64,000 bases of DNA from Acidobacteriota bacterium (GTDB lineage Bacteria; Acidobacteriota; Blastocatellia; Pyrinomonadales; Pyrinomonadaceae), in NCBI GenBank assembly GCA_019239425.1, contig JAFAZX010000062.1, forward strand, positions 62,001-126,000, given 5' to 3'. Positions 1-8,913 of the stretch are shown in pieces; the stretch's first letter is position 1; each line of letters starts with the position of its first letter. A model generated the notes under the pieces. It saw only the letters and a list, made by a program, of their open reading frames with translations, searched no databases and was not told the origin of the DNA. Position numbers and translations under genes: made by a program.

Positions 1-196
1 CCCCGGCTTCAGCTTCTTCGAGACGGCCCGCCCCTACGCCAAGGAGTTCATGCTCAAGCGCGAGGGCAAGCAGTTCCGCCGCCTCCTCCTCGACAAGATT
101 ACGGGCCGCGACGAGGGCCGCATCAACTGGTCGAAGATGTGGAAGCTCGCCAAGCTCGCCGCGAAGACTTACCTGGAGGACGGCAAGAGGAAGTGA
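1..196 (+). CDS. AarF/UbiB-type (ABC1) atypical kinase, C-terminal fragment
   Basis: The window opens inside a gene read in the frame starting at base 2 and ending at the TGA at 194-196. About 64 residues remain, beginning PGFSFFETARPYAKEF and ending in a basic, helical tail. A Phe-rich stretch followed by RPYAKEFMLKR resembles the extreme C-terminus of the AarF/UbiB family, membrane-associated atypical kinases or ATPases linked to quinone biosynthesis and lipid homeostasis. The kinase core with its catalytic residues lies outside the window, so the family call rests on the tail alone. A palindromic repeat begins at the stop codon. Confidence 0.55.
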   Translation, partial: PGFSFFETARPYAKEFMLKREGKQFRRLLLDKITGRDEGRINWSKMWKLAKLAAKTYLEDGKRK

Positions 197-281
197 TGAG
201 TGATAAGTGATAAGAGAAGGCGATGCCCGCCCGTAATTTCTTATCACTTATCGCCCGTCGCTTCTTACCCATCACTTCTTC
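193..281. repeat. Palindromic element, family D (GTGATAAGTGATAAG type)
   Basis: An imperfect inverted repeat has a left arm rich in GTGATAAGTGATAAGAGAAG and a right arm CTTATCACTTATC. It lies between two convergent genes and overlaps the stop codons of both. A better preserved copy is at 53911-53992. There is no U-rich tract typical of an intrinsic terminator. Confidence 0.75.
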
Positions 282-748
282 CTGCTTTTCCCCTTCCTGA
301 CGCCTATCGCCTCGTGCATCCACTCGTCGCCGAGGTCGGGGGTGCCGGTGTCGTCCTCGCCGCGCATTGCTTTCTTACGCGCCTCGCCAGCCAGCCCCTC
401 GTAAACGTCGCGTATCCGGTCGAGCTGCTTGTCGTCCAACTCCTCCAAATCCAGCAGCACAAGGTGCGCGCCCTTCGTCACGCGGATCAGCTCGTCGAGC
501 TTTACCTGCACAGCCTCCGTGTCCCGGTTCTGCGTGCTCTGGATGAGGAAGACCATCAGGAAAGTGATGATGGTCGTACCCGTGTTGATGACGAGCTGCC
601 ACGTGTCCGAGAATTTGAAGAACGGCCCCGTGACGGCCCAGACGACAATGATGGCGACCGCCAGTACGAAAGTGACGCGGTTTCCCGTAACGCGAGACGT
701 CCACTTGGTAAAACGGGTGAAGAGAGAAGTCGGTTTTGTCGGTCTCAC
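272..748 (-). CDS. Low-affinity iron permease-like small membrane protein
   Basis: A 158-residue protein. I chose the GTG at 746-748 because AGGAGG lies seven bases upstream; the open frame continues further without a good start. The N-terminal third has two hydrophobic helices (FVLAVAIIVVWAVTGPFF and a TGTTIITFLMVFLIQS segment) followed by STQNRDTEAVQVKLDELIR. This is the pattern of the low-affinity iron permease family (PF04120), whose members are usually 120-160 residues in bacteria. The tail is hydrophilic and ends in a basic patch. Iron transport is a family label with weak experimental support in bacteria. The gene is divergent from corA. Confidence 0.7.
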   Translation of the reverse strand: MRPTKPTSLFTRFTKWTSRVTGNRVTFVLAVAIIVVWAVTGPFFKFSDTWQLVINTGTTIITFLMVFLIQSTQNRDTEAVQVKLDELIRVTKGAHLVLLDLEELDDKQLDRIRDVYEGLAGEARKKAMRGEDDTGTPDLGDEWMHEAIGVRKGKSRKK

Positions 749-817
749 GAGGTTGCCTCCTAAGCGGTTGGAAGTCGGAGGGGTCGCCGCGGCCGTGGGC
801 GTCGGCCGCGTTTTCCC

Positions 818-847
818 CTGACATGAAAAGCTTCGGTTGAGTATACT
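818..847 (+). promoter_or_regulatory. Predicted sigma-70 promoter for corA
   Basis: CTGACA at 818-823 and TATACT at 842-847 are separated by 18 bases and lie about 40 bases upstream of the corA GTG. Both boxes are close to consensus in an otherwise GC-rich region. Confidence 0.5.
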
Positions 848-884
848 CGAAGAAGTGAAACGATAGAGGAGGGAAGTTGGGGCG

Positions 885-1856
885 GTGATTACGACGACGT
901 GTCTCGACAGCGCGGCGAAGAAGTTCACGACGGACTTCCCGGCCGAGGAGTTGAGCGAATACTGCGGGAGCGAGCGCAACGTCGTGTGGGCCGACGTGTC
1001 CGACCCGACGAGCAAGGACTTCGACGAGCTGGCCGAGGAGTTCGGCTTCCACCCGCTCTCCATCGAGGACTGCCGCAACGCGCACCAGCGGCCGAAGGTC
1101 GAGGAGTACCCGGGCTACTACTTCATCGTGCTCTACGAGGCCGAGCTGGTCGGCCCCGGGGACGACCTCGAGCTGCGCGAGCTGAACATCTTCCTCGGGA
1201 AGAACTACCTCGTCACCGTCCACAGCCGCCCCATCCGCGCCATCGAGACGGCGCGCCGCCTCTGGGGCGAGTGGACGGACAGGTCGGAGCAGGGCGCGGG
1301 TCTTTTGGCCTACCTCCTGACCGACGCCATCGTGGACGACTACATGCCGCTCCTCGACGTGCTCTCCGACCGCATGGACGACCTCGAAGACAAAATCTTC
1401 GGCGACTTCCAGCCCGAGTCGATTCAGGAAATCTTCCGCATCAAGAAGCAGCTCCTCTTCCTGCGCCGCACCGTCGCCCCCCTGCGCGACGTCTTCAACA
1501 CGATGCTCCGGCGCGAGCAGCCCATCTTCCCGCGCGAGACGCAGGTCTACTTCCAGGACGTGTTCGACCACATCATCCGCGTCGCCGACACCATCGACAC
1601 CCTGCGCGACATGCTCGGCTCGACGATGGACGCCTACCTCTCGATTCAGGGGAACCGGATGAACATGATCATGAAGCGGCTCACGTCGGTCGCCACCGTG
1701 CTCATGTCGGTGACGCTCGTCGCGGGCATCTACGGGATGAACTTCGAGTACATGCCCGAGCTGCACTGGCGCTTCGGCTACGTCTTCGCGCTGGCGGCGA
1801 TGCTCCTGATCGGGCTGGTGCTCTACTTCTATCTGCGGAAGGTGAAGTGGCTGTGA
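885..1856 (+). CDS. corA: Magnesium/cobalt transporter CorA
   Basis: A 323-residue inner-membrane divalent cation channel. It has a long, charged cytoplasmic N-terminal domain with a coiled helix, then two C-terminal membrane helices. The diagnostic GMN motif (YGMNFEYMPEL, near residues 284-286) sits at the end of the first helix, and the protein closes with the short basic tail KVKWL. Length and domain order match CorA proteins. The start is a GTG with a GAGGAGGG ribosome binding site about 11 bases upstream, and a good promoter lies before it. The stop overlaps the start of the next small gene, so the two are probably co-translated. Confidence 0.95.
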   Translation: MITTTCLDSAAKKFTTDFPAEELSEYCGSERNVVWADVSDPTSKDFDELAEEFGFHPLSIEDCRNAHQRPKVEEYPGYYFIVLYEAELVGPGDDLELRELNIFLGKNYLVTVHSRPIRAIETARRLWGEWTDRSEQGAGLLAYLLTDAIVDDYMPLLDVLSDRMDDLEDKIFGDFQPESIQEIFRIKKQLLFLRRTVAPLRDVFNTMLRREQPIFPRETQVYFQDVFDHIIRVADTIDTLRDMLGSTMDAYLSIQGNRMNMIMKRLTSVATVLMSVTLVAGIYGMNFEYMPELHWRFGYVFALAAMLLIGLVLYFYLRKVKWL

Positions 1857-2194
1857 GCAGGAAGAAGAAGCGGAAGGGCTGGAAGACGGGGCGGCTCCAC
1901 TGGCCGGGGAGCTCTCACCGCGGGCACGACCACGGCGAAGAGGCCGCGCGCCTCACCCCGCTCGAAGAGACCGAGGCGTTCAAGGACTCGCCGCAGAGCG
2001 ACGGCAAGCGCGACGCCGACACCATCCGCGTGGACAGCTCGAACGTCCCCATGCCCGAGAGCTTCCTCGACGACGACGAGCGCGAGGGCGCCTCGATTTT
2101 TAAACTCGAACCCGTCGTCGTCTTCATCCTCGTCGTCATGCTCGCCTTCATCGCCTTCGTCGCCTGGCAGATCACGCTCATGCCGGAGAAGTAG
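1853..2194 (+). CDS. Small single-pass membrane protein downstream of corA
   Basis: A 113-residue protein starting at a GTG that overlaps the corA stop codon (GTGA arrangement), which indicates translational coupling. The first 85 residues are hydrophilic: a Lys/Arg-rich start (SRKKKRKGWK), a His-containing stretch (HRGHDHGEE), then an acidic linker. Residues about 86-109 form one hydrophobic helix (VVVFILVVMLAFIAFVAW). I do not recognise a family. The coupling to corA and the tail anchor suggest an accessory protein at the inner membrane, but the function is unknown. Confidence 0.7.
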   Translation: MSRKKKRKGWKTGRLHWPGSSHRGHDHGEEAARLTPLEETEAFKDSPQSDGKRDADTIRVDSSNVPMPESFLDDDEREGASIFKLEPVVVFILVVMLAFIAFVAWQITLMPEK

Positions 2195-2203
2195 GAAAAG
2201 AAT

Positions 2204-2278
2204 TTCACCACAGAGACACAGAAGCACAGCTTGTTGAGCTATCCGCTTCAAGCTGTGCCTCTGTGTCTCTGTGGTGAA
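2204..2278. repeat. Palindromic element, family A (TTCACCACAGAGACACAG type)
   Basis: The left arm begins TTCACCACAGAGACACAG and the right arm ends CTCTGTGTCTCTGTGGTGAA, with a short loop. It lies between convergent genes. Two more copies are at 19251-19321 and 29382-29456. The arms pair over about 28 bases with few mismatches. Confidence 0.9.
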
Positions 2279-2301
2279 TAGTCCCGGCTACACGCCCCCG
2301 C

Positions 2302-3687
2302 TCAGAACATCCCGAGTCCGGCGCCGGTGAGGATGAGGGGCACGACGGCTTCGAGGGCGGCGTGCGTGTTGCCGTCCGTGGTCTTGGGCGGGGCGGGCGT
2401 CAGGCGCACCCAGCGGAGGCGGCGGCGCTCGACGCGCTCGACGCGGAAGACGGCGCCCTCGTGCTCGACCGTCTCGCCGGGCTTGAGCAGGCGGCCGGCG
2501 CGCGCGAGCAGGAAGCCCGCGACGGTCGTGTAGTGCCCCTCCTCGGGGATGTCGAGCGGGAAGCGGCGGTTGGCGTCGCGCACGGCCAGCATCCCGTCGA
2601 GCAGGAACGTCCCGTCCGGCTGCGCCACGATCTGCGACTTCGACTCCTCGTCGTACTCGTCGTTAATCTCGCCCACGATCTCCTCGAGCAAATCTTCCAG
2701 CGTGACGATGCCCTCCAGCCCGCCGTGCTCGTCGATGACGAAGGCGAGGTGCGTGCGCGCGTCGCGCATCTGCTTCAGGGCCGCGCCGAGCTTGGCCGTC
2801 GGGGGCATGAAGAGCGGCGGGTGCGCCAGGCGGCCTGCGTCGAACTCCGAGGCGGGCCGCGTCCCGTCCACGAACTCTTCGAGGTCGCGGCGGAAGAGCA
2901 CGCCGACCACGTCGTCGAAGCGCTCGCGGTAGACCGGCAGGCGCGTGTAGCCCTGCTCCCTGAAGGCGGCCTTCACCTCGGCGAGCGTGGCCGCGGCGGG
3001 GACGGCCACGACCGCCGTGCGCGGCACCAACGCCTCGCGCACCTCCGCGTCGGCGAACTCGAAGACGCCGTGGATGAGCTGCCGCTCCGCCTCCTCCAGG
3101 TGGCCGCTCTTGCGCGAGATGTCCACGAGCCGGCGCAGCTCCTCCTCGGTGTAGACCGACGCGTGCTCGCCCGAAGGGTGGAGGCCGAACAGCCGCACCG
3201 TGCGCGTGCCCGCCCAGTCGAGCAGGCGGATGGGCCAGCTGAACAGCTTGTAGAAGACGAGCAGCGGCCACGAGACGGCGAGCGCGACCTTCTCGGTCAG
3301 CTCCAGCGCGAGCGTCTTCGGCGCCAGCTCGCCCAGCACGATGTGGAGGAAGGTGATGACGGTGAAGGCGACGGCGAACGAGATGGTGTGGAGCGCCGTC
3401 GCCGAAACGCGCCCCTTGAGCGGCTCTTCGAGCAGGTGCGCGAAGACCGGCTCGCCGACCCAGCCCAGCGCGAGCGAGGCCATCGTGATGCCGAGCTGCG
3501 TGGCCGAGATGTAGGCGTTGAGGTTGTCGAGCAGGCCGAGCAGGCGCGCCGCGCGGCCGTCGCCCCCCTCGGCGAGCGTCTCGACGCGCGAGCGCCGGAC
3601 GCCGACGAGCGCGAACTCCGCCGCGACGAAGAAGCCGTTGGCCAAGACCAGCAGGAGCACGGTCAGCAAGTACAGGACTGTCAGCAT
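2302..3687 (-). CDS. CorC/HlyC-type hemolysin-family (CNNM) membrane transporter
   Basis: A 461-residue protein starting MLTVLYLLTV; the open frame upstream is basic and lacks a good start. Order: an N-terminal DUF21/CNNM membrane domain with FFVAAEFALVGVRRSR and helices up to about residue 190; two CBS domains (about 215-335, including FVIDEHGGLEGIVTLEDLLEEIVGEI split over the second); then a C-terminal CorC_HlyC domain with the typical DGMLAVRDANRRF and HYTTVAGFLLARAGRLLKPGE. Family members are implicated in Mg2+/Co2+ efflux or cation homeostasis, which fits corA nearby, though that gene is on the other strand. Confidence 0.92.
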   Translation of the reverse strand: MLTVLYLLTVLLLVLANGFFVAAEFALVGVRRSRVETLAEGGDGRAARLLGLLDNLNAYISATQLGITMASLALGWVGEPVFAHLLEEPLKGRVSATALHTISFAVAFTVITFLHIVLGELAPKTLALELTEKVALAVSWPLLVFYKLFSWPIRLLDWAGTRTVRLFGLHPSGEHASVYTEEELRRLVDISRKSGHLEEAERQLIHGVFEFADAEVREALVPRTAVVAVPAAATLAEVKAAFREQGYTRLPVYRERFDDVVGVLFRRDLEEFVDGTRPASEFDAGRLAHPPLFMPPTAKLGAALKQMRDARTHLAFVIDEHGGLEGIVTLEDLLEEIVGEINDEYDEESKSQIVAQPDGTFLLDGMLAVRDANRRFPLDIPEEGHYTTVAGFLLARAGRLLKPGETVEHEGAVFRVERVERRRLRWVRLTPAPPKTTDGNTHAALEAVVPLILTGAGLGMF

Positions 3688-3813
3688 GCCCCGTATTTTA
3701 CAACGGCGAACGCGGGTCGGCACGGGGGCGCGGCGGCCCGGCCCCGTCAACCTTCGGCCTTCCGCCCCGCCCACTCTTTTGGTAGAATCCGCGGCCTCAC
3801 AGGAAAGGGTCGT

Positions 3814-4848
3814 TTGCCTCAAGAACGCATCCCAACTCCGGACTCCTTACGCGGGCTCGCCGCGGCGGCGGTCGCCTGGTTTCACTTCACCAACGGCAAC
3901 CCCGCGCTCCTGCCGGACGACAGCCTGCTCAGGCTGTCGGGGCGCTACGGCTGGCTCGGGGTCGAGGTCTTCTTCGTGATATCGGGCTTCGTCGTCCCCT
4001 TCGCGCTCGCCCGCGCCGGGTACGCGGTGCCGGGCTTCGGGCGCTTCCTGCTCAAGCGGTTCGCGAGACTCGACCCGCCCTACCTGGCCTCCATCGCGTT
4101 CGTCCTGCTCGCGATATACATCACGGCGCTGTTCCCCGACTTCCAAGGGCAGCGTTTCGAGTTCTCCTGGGCCACGCTCCTGCCGCACCTCGGCTACGCC
4201 AACGCCTACTTCGGCCGCCCCTGGCTCAACCCCGTCTACTGGACGCTCGCCGTCGAGTCGCAGTACTACCTCATCATCGGCCTCGTCTTCCCGCTGGTCT
4301 CGGGGGGGCGCCGGGCCTTCTACGCCGTGCTGGCGGCGGGGGGGCTGGCCGCCTTCCTCGTCAGGAACCCGGCGTTCGTCTTCGAGTACCTGCCGCTCTT
4401 CGCCCTCGGCGCACTCACTTTCCGGCTGAGGGTCTGCGGCGAGTCGCCGCGCGTCTTCCTGTGTACGGCGGCGGCGCTCGCGGTTGCCACGTCGCTCTCG
4501 CTGGGCTGGCCCGAGGCCGCCGCGGGGCTGGGGGCCGCCCTCGCCATCGCCTTCGTCAGGCTCGACAGCCGCCCGGCCCGGTTCTTCGGGGCCATCTCGT
4601 ACTCGCTGTACCTGCTGCACGTTCCCGTCGGGAGCAGGGTCGTCAACCTTTTCGCGACGTTCGCGCCGGGGCTCCCGCTGCGGTGCGCGGCGCCCTTCGC
4701 GGCCCTGGCCGCCTCCGTCTGCGCGGCCTACGTCTTCAACCGGCTGGTCGAGAGGCCGGCGCAGCGCTGGTCCTCGTCTATGAAGTACCCCGGGCCGGCG
4801 CGCGCGCAGCAGCCGCCGCCGGCCTTCGTGGAGACGCGGAGGGCTTAG
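3814..4848 (+). CDS. Acyltransferase 3 family membrane protein (OafA/YrhL-like)
   Basis: A 344-residue multi-pass protein. The frame has no ATG near the domain start; the TTG at 3814 follows AGGAAAGGG and places the family's usual opening (PTPDSLRGLAAAAVAWFHF) a few residues in. The signature region DSLRG...WFHF and GWLGVEVFFVISGFVV is typical of acyltransferase 3 enzymes, which O-acetylate or O-acylate sugars of surface polysaccharides at the inner membrane. WTLAVESQYYLI, another conserved block, is present. About ten hydrophobic helices follow. The stop overlaps the stop of the convergent next gene by four bases. Confidence 0.9.
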   Translation: MPQERIPTPDSLRGLAAAAVAWFHFTNGNPALLPDDSLLRLSGRYGWLGVEVFFVISGFVVPFALARAGYAVPGFGRFLLKRFARLDPPYLASIAFVLLAIYITALFPDFQGQRFEFSWATLLPHLGYANAYFGRPWLNPVYWTLAVESQYYLIIGLVFPLVSGGRRAFYAVLAAGGLAAFLVRNPAFVFEYLPLFALGALTFRLRVCGESPRVFLCTAAALAVATSLSLGWPEAAAGLGAALAIAFVRLDSRPARFFGAISYSLYLLHVPVGSRVVNLFATFAPGLPLRCAAPFAALAASVCAAYVFNRLVERPAQRWSSSMKYPGPARAQQPPPAFVETRRA

Positions 4849-5717
4849 ACCTTCTCGGAGGGGGCGGAACGGGCGGCGATCAGCTTTTCGAGCTGGGTGA
4901 AACGGCGGAGCATCTCTTCGTGGATGTGGTCGGCCTTATCGTGGAGGTGCGCGACCTCCATCTCGGCCTTGATGTTGACCTCGTACTCGATGTCTGCGCG
5001 CACCTTGTCCTTCTCGACCTGCCGGTTCTGGCTAATCAGCACGAAGGTCGAGAGGAAGATGGCTTCGAGCGAGACGATCATCGTCAGCAGTCCGAAGGGG
5101 AAGGGGTCGAAGCCGGAGAGGCCGGGGATTTGGACGAGCCCCGTGTTGAGGACGATCCAGATGCCGAACCAGAGCGCGTGCAGGAAGAGGAAGAGGATGC
5201 TGCCCGAGAACCAGGCGAGCCAGTCGGCGACGCGCTGGACGACGGTCGCGCGCTCCTCGACCTCCTCGTTGACGTTGCGCGAGACGCGCTGGCGCAGCAG
5301 CGCGTCGGCCTTGCGCGTCATGCGCCCCATCGCCGCCAGCATGTGCAGCGCCGCGTCGGGCTGCTGGCCGAAGAGCAGGAGCAGGTCGCCGCGGTCGAGC
5401 TCGATCAGCTCGGTCTCGGAGAGCGCGACGGCCGTCGCCGTGCGCGACTCTTCGTCCAGGAGCGCGATCTCGCCGAAGAAGTCGCCCTGGCGCGACGTGT
5501 CGAGCGTAATCTTCTGCCCGACGTTGTCCGTGATGTAGAGCTCGACCTCGCCCGTCCGCACAAGGTAAAGACTCTCCCCGGGGTCGCCCGCCCGGAAGAG
5601 AGTCTCGCCCTCAACCAACTTGACCAGGTCTACGACTTCGGCCAGCGCGCGGCGCTCGTCGCCGCCGAGCAGCTCGAAGAACTCGATGCCTTCGAGCAAA
5701 GCAGGGTCAACGCTCAT
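4845..5717 (-). CDS. Cyclic nucleotide-binding domain fused to DUF1003 membrane domain
   Basis: A 290-residue protein. Residues about 10-130 form a CRP-type cNMP-binding domain with the phosphate-binding cassette motif (GDFFGEIALLDEESRTATA). A linker with RQRVSRNVNEEVEERATV leads to DUF1003 with two membrane helices (ILFLFLHALWFGIWIVLNTG and FGLLTMIVSLEAIFLSTFVLI) and the conserved SQNRQVEKDKVRADIEYEVN, then a coiled tail. This looks like a membrane protein gated by a cyclic nucleotide, but the output of DUF1003 is not established. Its ATG directly abuts the stop of the upstream VWFA gene, so the two form an operon. Confidence 0.9.
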   Translation of the reverse strand: MSVDPALLEGIEFFELLGGDERRALAEVVDLVKLVEGETLFRAGDPGESLYLVRTGEVELYITDNVGQKITLDTSRQGDFFGEIALLDEESRTATAVALSETELIELDRGDLLLLFGQQPDAALHMLAAMGRMTRKADALLRQRVSRNVNEEVEERATVVQRVADWLAWFSGSILFLFLHALWFGIWIVLNTGLVQIPGLSGFDPFPFGLLTMIVSLEAIFLSTFVLISQNRQVEKDKVRADIEYEVNIKAEMEVAHLHDKADHIHEEMLRRFTQLEKLIAARSAPSEKV

Positions 5718-7037
5718 TCAGGGTCTCCTGTTGGTGGAGGCGGGCGTCGTGGTTGACTTGTTGCCGGGCTGCGCGGGGCGGGGCGGCGCGGCCGGCGTCG
5801 GCTTGGCCGTGTAGCCGGAGCGCGTGACGGCGATGCGCTTCTCGCCGCCGCGGCCGTCGGCGACGGCGACGCGGACGGGCCGGAACTCGCCGGGCCGCCC
5901 CGTCGTCGCCGGGCGGTAGCTGATGACGTACTGCGTCCGCAGGTCTTTCGTGATCTCCTGGGCGATGCCCGGCAGCTCCGAGAGCGAGGTCGGGTAGAAG
6001 GTGCGCCCGCCCGTCTCCTTCGCCATCCGGTCGAGCAGAGAGACGGCCTTCTGCCGCTTCGACTGCGTGATGAAGCCCCGCTCCTTCTCCAGCTCGTTGA
6101 CGAAGCCGATGACGTAAATCTGCACGTCCTCTTCCTTGAGGGACTCGAAGAGCTGCTCGGTCTTGTAGAAGCTGTCGCGGTCTTCGCCGTCGGTGACGAG
6201 GATGAGGGCACGGCGGCGCTTCTCCTCGGCCGGGTCGTTCGACTTCACGCGCCGCTCGGCGGCGTGCTCGGCGGCGAGGTAGACGGCGTCGACTACGGCC
6301 GTCTGCCCGCCCTCGATGAACATGTCGTCGAGGGCGTCGCCGAGCGCCTGCTTGTCGGCGGTGAAGTCCTGCATGATCTTGATCTCGTCGGAGGCGATGA
6401 AGCGGACGACGAAGGTCTCGTCGCCGGGCTTGTTGCTCTCGATGATGGTCTTGGCGGCCTCGACGACCTGCCCGATCTGGTTGCGCAGGGAGCCGGAGTT
6501 GTCCACGACGAGGCCGTAGGTGATGGGCACCTCCTCGCGCTCGACGTGGAAGATCTGCTGCGCCACGCCGTTCTCCGTGACGCGGAAGTCGGCGTCGGGC
6601 ACGTCGTTGATGGGGCGGTTGTTGCGGTCGACGACGCGGACGTGGAGGTTGACGAGGCTCGCGTCGATGGTGACGACCTCGTCGTCGCCGACCTCCTGCC
6701 CCTTCTCGTCCTTCGCGGGCGCGTCCGGCTCGGCCGTGGGCTGCGTGCGGAGCTTGGGCGGCGCCGGCGCGGGCGGCGGCGCGTCCTGCGTGACGACCGA
6801 GGGGCCGGCCGGCGTCGTCGGTTTGGGCGTCGGGGTCGGCGTCTGGCGCTGCTGCGGGGTCGCCCTGGTCTGCGCGGGCGCGGCGTTGTTGGTCGTCTTG
6901 GCGCCGACGCGGCGCGGGCGGCCTTCGTTCTGGCGCGCCTGCGAGGCGGGCAGCAGAGAACCTGTCAGCGCCAGGAGGAGGAGGGGCGCGGCGAAGCGCG
7001 CGCGGCGCGGCCGGGTAGGGAACTCACTTCGTCTCAT
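5718..7037 (-). CDS. Secreted VWFA-related acidobacterial domain protein
   Basis: A 439-residue protein with an N-terminal signal peptide (ARFAAPLLLLALTGSLLPASQA), a Pro/Thr-rich linker to about residue 110, then the acidobacterial VWFA-related domain (TIGR03436-like). The metal-ion-dependent adhesion site appears as DNSGS near residue 179, and TDGEDRDS is the matching downstream motif. The C-terminal YVISYRPATTGRPGEFRPV block is typical of the family. A Pro/Thr-rich tail follows. GAGGGAAGAAG precedes the ATG. The role is unknown; family members are exported and probably bind a protein ligand. A paralogue lies just upstream. Confidence 0.9.
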   Translation of the reverse strand: MRRSEFPTRPRRARFAAPLLLLALTGSLLPASQARQNEGRPRRVGAKTTNNAAPAQTRATPQQRQTPTPTPKPTTPAGPSVVTQDAPPPAPAPPKLRTQPTAEPDAPAKDEKGQEVGDDEVVTIDASLVNLHVRVVDRNNRPINDVPDADFRVTENGVAQQIFHVEREEVPITYGLVVDNSGSLRNQIGQVVEAAKTIIESNKPGDETFVVRFIASDEIKIMQDFTADKQALGDALDDMFIEGGQTAVVDAVYLAAEHAAERRVKSNDPAEEKRRRALILVTDGEDRDSFYKTEQLFESLKEEDVQIYVIGFVNELEKERGFITQSKRQKAVSLLDRMAKETGGRTFYPTSLSELPGIAQEITKDLRTQYVISYRPATTGRPGEFRPVRVAVADGRGGEKRIAVTRSGYTAKPTPAAPPRPAQPGNKSTTTPASTNRRP

Positions 7038-7242
7038 CTTCTTCCCTCAAAAGTTCGCCCCGCGAGTCCCGCCCTTATGAGGCGGGGCGCGGGGCTTCCA
7101 ACCTTCCGGGCCTTATCTCAGGCTCCGCGTGGCCGGGGCAAAGAGCAAAACTGCCTGGGTCGGCGTTCGGCGTACGGGCCGCGCGCCGGCCCTGCGCGAC
7201 GACTTTAGAGATGCCCCGGCCGGGACGTTAGTTGCCGGGAAA

Positions 7243-7318
7243 GGGGTGCTGGGTGTTGGGTTCTGGGTGCTGGTTTTAAGCTTTTACCCAGAACCCAGAA
7301 CCCAACACCCAGCACCCC
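7243..7318. repeat. Palindromic element, family C (GGGTGCTGGGTGTTGGG type)
   Basis: Arms of about 30 bases, left GGGGTGCTGGGTGTTGGGTT and right AACCCAACACCCAGCACCCC, are separated by a short loop. The right arm ends exactly at the first base of the stop codon of the minus-strand VWFA gene. Other copies are at 12041-12124, 20273-20336, 23190-23242, 56617-56690 and 59121-59206. Confidence 0.92.
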
Positions 7319-8523
7319 TACTTCGGCGTCGCGCTGGCGAAGTAGCCTTCGCGGCCGCGGACGAAGAGGCGCGGGAAGCCGCGCGGGGGCTGCACCTTGA
7401 TCTTGAGCTTGTGCCACTTGCCGTCGTTGGCGAAGGCCGAGGGGCGGTAGCTGATGCTGTACTGCGTGCGCAGCTCCAGCGCGATGCGCTCGAAGGTGTC
7501 GTTCATCTCGGCGCCGGTCGAGGGGAAGAATGCCTTCCCGCCCGAGACGCCGGCCAGCTCTTCGAGGATGGCGCGGCCGCCGTAGCCGAGCGCCGAGTCG
7601 TCGTTCGGGCTGACGATGCCGATGGCGTAGATGATGACGTCCGACTCCTTGAGCATCCGCTTCAGCTCGTTGAAGGTGTAGCGCGAGCTGTTGTCCTGCC
7701 CGTCGGAGATAAGCAGGACGGCGCGCTTCTTGTGCGCGCCGCGCGTCACACGCTCGACCCCGAGGTAGGTCGCGTCGTAGAGCGCCGTCTGGCCGTGCGT
7801 CTGGACGAAGGTCAGCTTCTGCAACAGCGCGTCGCTGTCGCGCGTGTGGTTGAGGAGGAGCTGCGCGCGCGTGTTGAAGCCGATGAGGAAGTACTCGTCG
7901 CGGGCGTGGCTCGTGTCGACGAACTTCGAGAGCGCCTCGCGCGCGCGCATGATCTTGTCGCCGCCCATCGAGCCCGACACGTCGAAGACGATCCCTAAGC
8001 TGACGGGCGCGTCCTCGTCCGAGAAGAAGGCGATCTCCTGCTCGTTCTTGTCGTCGAAGATGGAGAAGGCGTTCTTGTTGAGCCCGGTCACGAAGCGGCC
8101 GTAGGTGTCGGTGACGGTGACGGTGAGCGTGACGAGGTCGGAGTGGATGATGTTCGGCTTGTCGTCGTCGACGAATGGCTGGACGATGGGGCCGTCCAGC
8201 ATCGAGTTCGAAGTGCTGCTGGCGCGCCCGTTGGCGGCCGGCACCGAGGGCTTCTGCGCGGCGGGCCGCGCCTGCTGCTCGGGCGTTACGGCGGCGGCCG
8301 GCTTGTCGCCCGTCGCCGTCGTGCTGGTGGTGGTCGTCGTCGTCGTGGTCGTCGTCGTCGCGGCGCCGTCGGGGGCGGGCGCCGGCCCGGTCTTCTGCGC
8401 GGCCTTCACCTGCTCGGGCTGTTGGGCGGGCTGCGCCCCGGCACGGGGCGCGGCCAGTGCGATGGCGAAGAGGAGTGAGACGAGCGCGACTCTGGAAAAA
8501 CTCTCGGAGCGCCGGGCCCTCAT
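7318..8523 (-). CDS. Secreted VWFA-related acidobacterial domain protein, paralogue
   Basis: A 401-residue paralogue of the VWFA protein downstream. It has a signal peptide (VALVSLLFAIALAAPRAGA), a low-complexity linker that includes a run of more than ten Thr residues encoded by ACG/ACC repeats, and a VWFA domain with the adhesion-site motif DVSGS near residue 181 and SDGQDNSSR. The C-terminal block QYSISYRPSAFANDGKWHKLKIKV is the family's signature. GGAGGCTTAAC precedes the ATG. A palindromic repeat separates it from the next gene, and its stop codon touches that repeat. Confidence 0.9.
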   Translation of the reverse strand: MRARRSESFSRVALVSLLFAIALAAPRAGAQPAQQPEQVKAAQKTGPAPAPDGAATTTTTTTTTTTSTTATGDKPAAAVTPEQQARPAAQKPSVPAANGRASSTSNSMLDGPIVQPFVDDDKPNIIHSDLVTLTVTVTDTYGRFVTGLNKNAFSIFDDKNEQEIAFFSDEDAPVSLGIVFDVSGSMGGDKIMRAREALSKFVDTSHARDEYFLIGFNTRAQLLLNHTRDSDALLQKLTFVQTHGQTALYDATYLGVERVTRGAHKKRAVLLISDGQDNSSRYTFNELKRMLKESDVIIYAIGIVSPNDDSALGYGGRAILEELAGVSGGKAFFPSTGAEMNDTFERIALELRTQYSISYRPSAFANDGKWHKLKIKVQPPRGFPRLFVRGREGYFASATPK

Positions 8524-8913
8524 GTTAAGCCTCCTGCGGAAGTGTCTTACGCCGTTTGGAAAAGGGGAACCGCCGACCCGGGGCCGTCTTTCGGCGCCCG
8601 CGGGCTCCGGCTCGGGGCTTTGTAAAGCGTGCTTGCCTGCTTGGACGGCGGCACGCGCCCCTTCGGTTGTACGCGGTAGCGTGCTGGGAAGACGGGGAGA
8701 CTTCCTCTTTCCTTCGCGCCGGTATTGTAGGACAGCACCCGCCCCCGCGCAACAAACATCTCAGTTTCGACTTCTTCACGATTCTATTTCCGTGCAACTT
8801 CGCACGGGCGCGCGCGTGTAAGGGGCGCGGGCGGTGGGAGGCGGGCGCGGCGTCGTGTTACAATCGAACGCCTTAGTTTGGGCGCAGGCTCTCCCGCCGG
8901 GCCGTGCCGGAAA
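8524..8913. other. Divergent intergenic region without a gene
   Basis: About 390 bases separate the divergent VWFA and secretion clusters, before the family E palindrome. Apart from one promoter-like pair on the minus strand I see no open frame with coding character, no tRNA and no clear terminator. A TACAAT at 8859-8864 could be a plus-strand -10 box, but I find no matching -35 box. Confidence 0.5.
8724..8752 (-). promoter_or_regulatory. Predicted promoter for the VWFA gene at 7318-8523
   Basis: On the minus strand TTGCGC (8752-8747) and TACAAT (8729-8724) are 17 bases apart. This leaves a leader of about 200 bases before the ATG at 8523. Confidence 0.35.

Noticed and set aside
8330..8375. 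GTCGTC/GTGGTC triplet run as a microsatellite of regulatory interest
   Set aside because: It lies in frame inside the VWFA protein and encodes a Thr-rich linker after the signal peptide; such linkers are common in exported acidobacterial proteins.
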